Shown: positions 7,531-12,552 of the stretch, piece by piece | Layout of the letters: every line of letters starts with the position of its first letter | How positions within the stretch are numbered: position 1 is the first letter of the stretch | Source of the DNA: an uncultured Thomasclavelia sp. | GTDB lineage: Bacteria; Bacillota_I; Bacilli_A; Erysipelotrichales; Coprobacillaceae | Reading direction: 5' to 3' | DNA: 14,541 bases | Assembly (NCBI GenBank): GCA_910588165.1 | Contig: CAJUOR010000047.1 | Span: forward strand, 1 to 14,541 | Made by a program: the position numbers and the translations under genes | Notes under the pieces: generated by a model | What the model was told of the DNA's origin: nothing | Databases searched by the model: none | What the model saw: the letters and a program-made list of their open reading frames with translations, nothing else

Positions 7531-7559
7531 TTAAAACAGTACCAATATCATGGTAAAAT
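7531..7559 (+). promoter_or_regulatory. Predicted promoter of the phosphoesterase gene
   Basis: TTAAAA (7531-7536) and TAAAAT (7554-7559) are 17 bp apart, and TGG directly before the -10 box makes it an extended -10. Its position rules out a start codon upstream at 7516. Confidence 0.55.
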
Positions 7560-7584
7560 AAAGCATAAGAAAGAGGGATATACG

Positions 7585-8376
7585 ATGGAAAGAATTGCAA
7601 TTATTTCTGATATTCATGGTAATTTAGAAGCTTTAAAAACTGTTTTACAAGATATTGAAACAAGAGGTATTCAACGTATTTTTTGTCTAGGTGACATCGT
7701 GGCGAAAGGCGTTCATGCCAAAGCGTGTTTAACTTTATTAAAAGAAAAATGTCAAGTGATTATTCAAGGAAACTGTGATGAATTTGTCGCCAAAAGTTAT
7801 AGCCAAGAAAAGCTTAACAACCGAATTATTTGGAATCAAACTTTGTTAAGCAAAGAAGAACGTCAAGCCTTATTAGCTTTACCATTCTCTTTTGATTTCT
7901 ATCTGAGCGGGTCTTTAATCCGTTTAGTTCATGCAACACCATGGGCAAATAATGTTTTCATAGGTGCTGCCAGTTCTCTGCAAGAAGAATGGCAAATGTT
8001 TTTACCTACTTCAAAAACAGAAAAAGAAATAGCCGACATCATCGTTTACGGACATACCCATACCCCGTATATCAATAAAGCCTTTCATCATACACTCATC
8101 AATGCCGGAAGCGTGGGCAATCCTATTGAAATATTTCAAGACCGGCACCACCCAGGAAACTATTCACAAAGCACACGTGCCTGCTATTTAATTCTTGAGG
8201 GTAATTATCAAGATAAGAAAATAGGTCCTTTAAGTTATAGTTATGTCCATATTCCCTATGACATTGAAAAGGAGCTATCAAGTCCTATTTCTAATCCGGA
8301 GAAAGAAGCCTATGAAAATGAATTACGTTATGCTAAGTATAGAGATATGGGGAAATTAGAGTTGAAGATAAAATAA
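7585..8376 (+). CDS. Calcineurin-like metallophosphoesterase (YfcE/MJ0936 type)
   Basis: A 263-residue cytosolic phosphoesterase or phosphodiesterase with a two-metal centre. The motifs are in order: SDIHGN (D9, H11), LGDIV (D37), GNCDE (N63, with Cys in place of the usual His after GN), a VHATP histidine, and YGHTHTPY with NAGSVGNP near residues 153-180. The natural substrate cannot be inferred. Relatives hydrolyse cyclic nucleotides, phosphodiesters or nucleotide phosphates. The start at 7585 has AAGAGGG at 7571-7577 and puts the SDIHGN motif at the family-typical position. A longer frame reaches back to 7516 but runs across the predicted promoter. The gene is convergent with the LCP gene and shares its terminator. 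Confidence 0.88.
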   Translation: MERIAIISDIHGNLEALKTVLQDIETRGIQRIFCLGDIVAKGVHAKACLTLLKEKCQVIIQGNCDEFVAKSYSQEKLNNRIIWNQTLLSKEERQALLALPFSFDFYLSGSLIRLVHATPWANNVFIGAASSLQEEWQMFLPTSKTEKEIADIIVYGHTHTPYINKAFHHTLINAGSVGNPIEIFQDRHHPGNYSQSTRACYLILEGNYQDKKIGPLSYSYVHIPYDIEKELSSPISNPEKEAYENELRYAKYRDMGKLELKIK

Positions 8377-8379
8377 AAG

Positions 8380-8413
8380 AAGGAGGTTAGCTTTTTCAAG
8401 ACTTAACCTCCTT
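8380..8413. terminator. Bidirectional terminator between phosphoesterase and LCP genes
   Basis: AAGGAGGTTA (8380-8389) and TAACCTCCTT (8404-8413) form a perfect 10-bp stem with a 14-base loop. T-rich sequence follows on both strands (TTTT on plus; CTTTTATTTT on minus), and the genes on both sides converge on it. Confidence 0.85.
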
Positions 8414-8435
8414 TTAATCATATATATTCAATATT

Positions 8436-9908
8436 TTATTCTGAAATGCGTTTGTTATTGAGAACATCATCAATTTTATCAACGCAGCTAGCGACACTGC
8501 TTTCGTCCGGAATATAATACACCAATTCCCAATCCGGCATATGAGCACCACCATAGCGATACTCATAATGTCCTGTCACCTTTTGATTGACAAAATCCCA
8601 GCCTGACATATCATCTAACTGCATTGCAATCAAATCTGTAATTTCACCTGAGGACAAGCTTGTATCAAACATACCTTGCATCGCATTTAAAATTCCATTG
8701 TATTTCGTAATAATAGCCGGAGATGTCAATTTCTTAATCATTCCTTCTAAGACTGCTTGTTGATTTTCAACACGTATTTGATCGCCTTGTTCACTATCAC
8801 TAAACATATAATCAAAAGCGTGTCTTTCTCTAGCAAACGCTAAAGCGTTAATGCCATCTAAATGATTCATGCCTATTTCTATATATTGATCCCCTTTTCT
8901 CATAGAAAACTCATATTTACTTTCAACATCAATTCCGCCAATGGCATCTACCAAGGATACAACGGAAGAGAAATTGACTCTTGCATAATAGTTAATATCA
9001 ATATTAAAGAAATTTTCAAGAGTGGCTACCGAATTTTCAACACCACCGATACCCGAGTGTGTCAATTTATCATAAGCTTGCATATCCGCTAACTCAACCC
9101 AAGTATCTCGAGGGATACTTGTCATCAAAATCTGTTTTGTATTAGGATTAACTGTAACAAGCATATTGACATCTGTTCTTGATACTGTCGATATTGATCC
9201 ATACGCATCAATTCCGCTAATATATATGGTGAAAGGTGTATTGGTTACATCAACTCTTTTGCTTACATTTGTCATTTCCAAAGTAATATCATGACTCCAT
9301 AAGACACGTGTTTTGGAATCAAAGTCATCATCTTCAACCTCTAACATTGAACGATAGGCTTCATTGACTAAAATAGCCTCAACATTGCCTTCATATAACG
9401 CTTTTACTAATTCTTTATAACTTCCCACTACCTCAAAATCAATATCAGCAACATCATTTTTTAAAGCTTCCATTGCAATATTGATATTTTCCGTATCACC
9501 TGCCGTATTGATAGCCACATTTCCTTTGGATAGATCATCAATCTTTTCTAAAGATGATTCATCTAAAACAATCAGTGACATGGTGTAAGTTTTTTTATTT
9601 GCACCTGAAATAGCTCGTAACACATCATCGCCTTTATAAACAAAAAATGAGCCGACAAATAAGACAATAATTAATAGTACATTGACGATTCTAGTGATAA
9701 TTCTACCGCTTTTCTTGCGAACTCTAAATGTTACAGCTCCTAGCAATAAAAACAAAAGCAATAGAACAGCCCCTACAATAGCTTCATATTTTTTGGGTAA
9801 TGCGTTTAATCTTAAAACTAAAAACATCAGTAAAAGTGAAGCAAGACCTTCTAATATTAAACAGAAAATATCAAATTTTCTTTGATATATCTTATTTTTT
9901 CGTTTCAA
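8436..9908 (-). CDS. LCP (LytR-CpsA-Psr) family protein with extra extracellular domain
   Basis: LCP enzymes transfer wall polymers such as teichoic acids from a lipid carrier to peptidoglycan on the outer membrane face. The protein (490 residues) has three N-terminal membrane helices (about 13-34, 43-61, 73-91) where simple LCPs have one. It then has a region of about 110 residues (107-215) resembling part of a solute-binding fold, and the LCP domain from about 225. There SRTDVN (244-248), SIPRDT with R267, DKLTHSG, VDAIGGIDV and ALAFARERHAF are the lipid- and metal-binding signatures. The start is a TTG at 9908, 8 bases from AAAGGAG at 9917-9923. The in-frame TTG at 9926 would translate the ribosome site itself. 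Several LCP copies usually exist; the exact polymer is unknown. Confidence 0.92.
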   Translation of the reverse strand: MKRKNKIYQRKFDIFCLILEGLASLLLMFLVLRLNALPKKYEAIVGAVLLLLFLLLGAVTFRVRKKSGRIITRIVNVLLIIVLFVGSFFVYKGDDVLRAISGANKKTYTMSLIVLDESSLEKIDDLSKGNVAINTAGDTENINIAMEALKNDVADIDFEVVGSYKELVKALYEGNVEAILVNEAYRSMLEVEDDDFDSKTRVLWSHDITLEMTNVSKRVDVTNTPFTIYISGIDAYGSISTVSRTDVNMLVTVNPNTKQILMTSIPRDTWVELADMQAYDKLTHSGIGGVENSVATLENFFNIDINYYARVNFSSVVSLVDAIGGIDVESKYEFSMRKGDQYIEIGMNHLDGINALAFARERHAFDYMFSDSEQGDQIRVENQQAVLEGMIKKLTSPAIITKYNGILNAMQGMFDTSLSSGEITDLIAMQLDDMSGWDFVNQKVTGHYEYRYGGAHMPDWELVYYIPDESSVASCVDKIDDVLNNKRISE

Positions 9909-9934
9909 TGTCCTCTCTCCTTTCAAGCTTTATT

Positions 9935-9943
9935 ATTGTAACA
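9935..9943 (-). promoter_or_regulatory. Predicted extended -10 promoter of the LCP gene
   Basis: On the minus strand TGTTACAAT combines an extended TGn with TACAAT, about 26 bases before the TTG start. No convincing -35 box is seen. Confidence 0.45.
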
Positions 9944-10049
9944 TAAATAAATCAAAAATAACAGTAAATCATCTTTTCCACTTTCTTTTAACATCATTCA
10001 CATAATTTCATCACGTCACTAGAATAAGGCATAAATTTCATAGAAAGTA

Positions 10050-10079
10050 TTGCCTACTAGACAACTGAAGATGTAAAAT
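10050..10079 (+). promoter_or_regulatory. Predicted promoter of the PAS protein gene
   Basis: TTGCCT (10050-10055) and TAAAAT (10074-10079) are 18 bp apart, about 50 bases before the start codon. The rest of 9944-10049 shows no feature I can name. Confidence 0.5.
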
Positions 10080-10130
10080 AAGGATAAAGACATATGTAAT
10101 AAAAACAGAGATAAAGGGGGACTTCAAATC

Positions 10131-10514
10131 ATGGAAATCAATGAAGAAATCTTATACGGGATATTAGACGCCTATGCCTATGAAATTGTTTTTGTAGACC
10201 GCACGCATATTGTGAGGTATATGAATAAAGTAGCCAAGCAAAGATATGGCGATAGAGTAAAAATCGGCAATAGTTTATTCAACTGCCATAATGAAAACTC
10301 CAAAAGAAAAATTGAGGAGCTACTGCAAAGAGCCGATGCGGGCGAAGATGAAATGTTTGAACTTTATAACGGAAAAACCGGTGAAAGAGAGTTTTTTGTC
10401 CCCGTCAGAAATAGGCAAGGGAAAGTCATCGGTTATTTTGAAAGACATGAAATGCCTTGGGACAAGGAAGAACCGCAGATACCTGTTACGGAATATTGGA
10501 AACATCGTATCTAA
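10131..10514 (+). CDS. Free-standing PAS-domain protein
   Basis: The 127-residue soluble protein is a single PAS domain: EIVFVDRTHIVRYMNKVAKQRYG near residues 18-40, then KIGNSLFNCHNENSKRKI (44-61), an ELYNGKTGEREFFVPV strand, and the closing strand GKVIGYFERHEM. The CHN sequence (C52, H53, N54) followed by a helix resembles the PAS domain found at the end of DUF438 proteins. No output domain (kinase, HTH, GGDEF) is attached, so it probably acts on a partner protein or binds a ligand, possibly through C52/H53. It has its own promoter and a strong terminator, with a AAAGGGGG site 10 bases before the ATG. The partner is unknown; the downstream DeoR gene is separately transcribed. Confidence 0.8.
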   Translation: MEINEEILYGILDAYAYEIVFVDRTHIVRYMNKVAKQRYGDRVKIGNSLFNCHNENSKRKIEELLQRADAGEDEMFELYNGKTGEREFFVPVRNRQGKVIGYFERHEMPWDKEEPQIPVTEYWKHRI

Positions 10515-10562
10515 AAAACAGTGTTGCAAATACTATATCAAATAGTGTGCAACACTGTTTTT
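10514..10562 (+). terminator. Strong terminator of the PAS gene
   Basis: A 15-bp perfect stem, AAAAACAGTGTTGCA (10514-10528) with TGCAACACTGTTTTT (10548-10562), is extended inward by ACTAT (10532-10536) with ATAGT (10542-10546). The right arm ends in a T-run. The stem begins right at the stop codon and could work in both directions. Confidence 0.88.
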
Positions 10563-10597
10563 ATTTACTTTACCTTTTTATAGTTAAAAAGGAAACA

Positions 10598-10628
10598 AAA
10601 CGAAAGTCAGAAAGATTGTAAACGAAAG
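10598..10628. repeat. Two AAACGAAAG copies, candidate operator of the DeoR gene
   Basis: AAACGAAAG occurs at 10598-10606 and 10620-10628, with starts 22 bp apart (about two helical turns). The second copy overlaps the predicted -35 box at 10616-10621. The complement, TTTCGTTT, resembles operators described for DeoR-family regulators, so autoregulation is plausible. This is an inference from position and sequence. Confidence 0.5.
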
Positions 10629-10644
10629 AATATTATGTTATTCT
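10616..10644 (+). promoter_or_regulatory. Predicted promoter of the DeoR gene
   Basis: TTGTAA (10616-10621) and TATTCT (10639-10644) are 17 bp apart, about 22 bases before the ATG. The -10 box matches the consensus at only four of six positions. Confidence 0.45.
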
Positions 10645-10666
10645 AATAAAGAAAATAGGTGATAAA

Positions 10667-11416
10667 ATGAAGCAAAGACACACAAAAATATTAGAATTAT
10701 TAACCCAAAACAAAAGAATGGAAGTAACCACACTTTCTGAAATATTAGGCGTTTCGCAAGTTACCATTCGAAAAGATTTAGACTTATTAGAAGATAGTGG
10801 TATGCTAGTTCGTGAACATGGCTATGCAGCTATTAACGATAGTGATGATATCAATCATCGCTTAGCTTATCATCATGAAAACAAACAAAAAATAGCTAAA
10901 ATGGTGGCAAGTACCATACGAGATGGTGAAACCGTGATGATTGAATCAGGTTCATGTTGTGCGCTTGTCGCTTTGGAAATTGCACATACCAAAAAAGATG
11001 TTACGTTAATTACTAATTCAGCTTTTATTGCTGATTATATTCGTAAAATCGGTAGCGTAAAATTGATTTTACTAGGTGGTGAATATCAAAACGAAGCACA
11101 GGTCATGGTAGGTCCGATTACACGGAAATGTGCAGAAGTATTTTTCGTGGATAAGCTTTTGATTGGTATAGATGGTTTCACCAAAGAGAACGGTTTTACC
11201 GGTAACGATTATATGCGTTGCGAAACTGTACGTGATTTAGCTAAGCAAGCTAAACATATTTTTGTCGTTACTGATTCGACTAAATTTCAACAAACAGGTA
11301 TCGTGAGTTTAATTGATACGCCACAAGTCGACTATGTCTATACCGATGCCAATATTCCCAATGATATTGAAGCATATTTAACTTTACATAACGTAGCGGT
11401 TGTTAAAAGTGAATAA
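10667..11416 (+). CDS. DeoR-family transcriptional regulator
   Basis: The 249-residue protein has the N-terminal DeoR helix-turn-helix (residues 1-57, with VSQVTIRKDLDLLE at 29-42 as recognition region). A sugar-phosphate-binding DeoRC domain follows, with ESGSCCALVALEI, TLITNSAFIADYI, LILLGGEY, LLIGIDGF, VVTDSTKF and a final VDYVYTD. Such proteins usually repress sugar catabolism genes and release DNA on binding a phosphorylated sugar. It sits tail-to-tail with the glycyl radical enzyme activase, and candidate operators lie at its own promoter and between the divergent enzyme and activase genes. It is therefore the likely local regulator. The start at 10667 has a weak AGGTG site. The ligand is inferred, not shown. 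Confidence 0.92.
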   Translation: MKQRHTKILELLTQNKRMEVTTLSEILGVSQVTIRKDLDLLEDSGMLVREHGYAAINDSDDINHRLAYHHENKQKIAKMVASTIRDGETVMIESGSCCALVALEIAHTKKDVTLITNSAFIADYIRKIGSVKLILLGGEYQNEAQVMVGPITRKCAEVFFVDKLLIGIDGFTKENGFTGNDYMRCETVRDLAKQAKHIFVVTDSTKFQQTGIVSLIDTPQVDYVYTDANIPNDIEAYLTLHNVAVVKSE

Positions 11417-11428
11417 GTCAACAAACAC

Positions 11429-11469
11429 AAAGCTGTAACAAAACCTTGAAGTTCGTTACAGCTTTTTTT
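11429..11469 (+). terminator. Terminator of the DeoR gene
   Basis: AAAGCTGTAAC (11429-11439) and GTTACAGCTTT (11455-11465) form an 11-bp perfect stem with a 15-base loop, ending in a run of seven T (11463-11469). It is a strong plus-strand terminator; on the minus strand only a short T-run follows, so its effect on the convergent activase transcript is uncertain. Confidence 0.85.
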
Positions 11470-11475
11470 GATTAC

Positions 11476-12372
11476 TTAGAAAAAACAGTCTAATCCCTCT
11501 TGAATGAAAATTTGCCGGTAATCTTTTAAATCTTCAGGATACAAAGCTTTAATATGCTGATAGGCGTATTTAAGATTCAGTAACTCATATTTTCTCTCTC
11601 CGAATTGATGAAACGGTAATAGTTGTACTTTTGAAATACCGATAGATTTCAATAATTGACTAAACCCATAGGCATCTTCTAAGGAATCGTTAAACTTAGG
11701 AATAACCGGAATCCTAGGTAAAACCTCAATGCCTTGTTCAATTGCACATTTTAAATTAGCCAAAATTAAAGCATTATCGACACCTGTCCCTTCATAATGT
11801 CGTTCACGCTGATAGTGTTTAACATCGAAAAGTAATAAATCAAATAAAGGCGCTAATTTTTGAAACACACTAGAATCGGTATAACCTGTCGTTTCAATTG
11901 CAACATGAATATGCTTTCGCTTTAATTCTTTAACTAATTCCTCTACAAATTGAGGTTGACTAAATCCTTCACCACCGGAAATTGTAACCCCACCATTTGA
12001 CTCTTGATAAAAATCTAAATCTTGAAGACAGATTTTAACGACTTCATCAACCGTTTTATGATTACCTTCATGAGATAAAGCCCGATTCAGACAGCTTTGA
12101 ACACATACTAAACAGCCTTTACATTGAGATGAATCTATCTTAATTCTATGATCAATATAATCTATCGCTTGATGTAAACACGTTTTCACACACGTCAAAC
12201 AGTGGCTGCATTTAGAAAAATCATACAATATTTGAACTTGAGCTAATTGCGATTCAGGATTAGCACACCATTGACATTTTAATGGACAGCCCTTTAAAAA
12301 GACGGTGGTTCTAATTCCCGGACCATCATGAATACTAAATTTTTGAATATTAAAAATCGTACCTTGCGTCAT
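11476..12372 (-). CDS. Glycyl radical enzyme activating enzyme (radical SAM)
   Basis: This enzyme uses S-adenosylmethionine and a [4Fe-4S] cluster to create the glycyl radical on its partner, presumably the divergent enzyme gene at 12553. The 298-residue protein has the radical SAM motif CPLKCQWC (C29-x3-C33-x2-C36) and a ferredoxin-like insert with two more cluster sites (C55, C58, C61, C65 and C84, C87, C90, C94). It also has the SAM-binding GGVTISGGEGF loop, where the residue after GGE is Gly rather than the more usual Pro or Ala, and LLFDVKHY. The double ferredoxin insert is typical of activases for non-PFL glycyl radical enzymes such as YbiY, PflC and CutD. The ATG at 12372 follows an AAGGGGGGA site. 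Confidence 0.93.
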   Translation of the reverse strand: MTQGTIFNIQKFSIHDGPGIRTTVFLKGCPLKCQWCANPESQLAQVQILYDFSKCSHCLTCVKTCLHQAIDYIDHRIKIDSSQCKGCLVCVQSCLNRALSHEGNHKTVDEVVKICLQDLDFYQESNGGVTISGGEGFSQPQFVEELVKELKRKHIHVAIETTGYTDSSVFQKLAPLFDLLLFDVKHYQRERHYEGTGVDNALILANLKCAIEQGIEVLPRIPVIPKFNDSLEDAYGFSQLLKSIGISKVQLLPFHQFGERKYELLNLKYAYQHIKALYPEDLKDYRQIFIQEGLDCFF

Positions 12373-12395
12373 AAATCTCCCCCCTTAATAAAATT

Positions 12396-12424
12396 ATCGT
12401 AGCATATTTGCTCATTGATGTAAA
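12396..12424 (-). promoter_or_regulatory. Predicted promoter of the activase gene
   Basis: On the minus strand TTTACA (12419-12424) and TACGAT (12396-12401) are 17 bp apart, about 24 bases before the start codon. The palindrome-like repeat at 12432-12445 lies just upstream of the -35 box. Confidence 0.45.
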
Positions 12425-12431
12425 TAATAAG

Positions 12432-12445
12432 ATTTCAAATGAAAT
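12432..12445. repeat. Palindrome-like ATTTCAAATGAAAT, candidate operator copy 1
   Basis: Six bases on each side are complementary (ATTTCA/TGAAAT) around a central AA. The first 13 bases recur exactly at 12527-12539. It lies between the two divergent promoters, where one bound regulator could affect both genes. An inverted partial copy, TTTGAAATAT, is at 12460-12469. Confidence 0.5.
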
Positions 12446-12472
12446 ACAAATAACTTATTTTTGAAATATTGA

Positions 12473-12500
12473 TTGACTTTATTCAAATAGATGATATGAT
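12473..12500 (+). promoter_or_regulatory. Predicted promoter of the glycyl radical enzyme gene
   Basis: TTGACT (12473-12478) and TATGAT (12495-12500) are 16 bp apart; both boxes match the consensus at five of six positions. The predicted start near 12507 leaves a leader of about 45 bases that contains the second repeat copy. Confidence 0.65.
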
Positions 12501-12526
12501 ATGTTTATAAAATGAAGATGAAATAT

Positions 12527-12540
12527 ATTTCAAATGAAAG
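12527..12540. repeat. ATTTCAAATGAAAG, candidate operator copy 2
   Basis: Thirteen bases are identical to 12432-12444, 95 bp away (about nine helical turns). The end of this copy merges with the ribosome site AAAGGAG (12537-12543), so part of the match may reflect the ribosome site alone. A regulator bound here would lie downstream of the transcription start and could block elongation. Confidence 0.45.
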
Positions 12541-12552
12541 GAGAATGTTTGA

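Noticed and set aside
7516..7584. N-terminal extension of the phosphoesterase
   Set aside because: The extension crosses the predicted promoter and places the SDIHGN motif far from the N-terminus; the ATG at 7585 has a good ribosome site.
9909..9926. Upstream TTG start for the LCP protein
   Set aside because: The six extra codons are the ribosome site itself (AAAGGAGAGAGG), so the TTG at 9908 is the better start.
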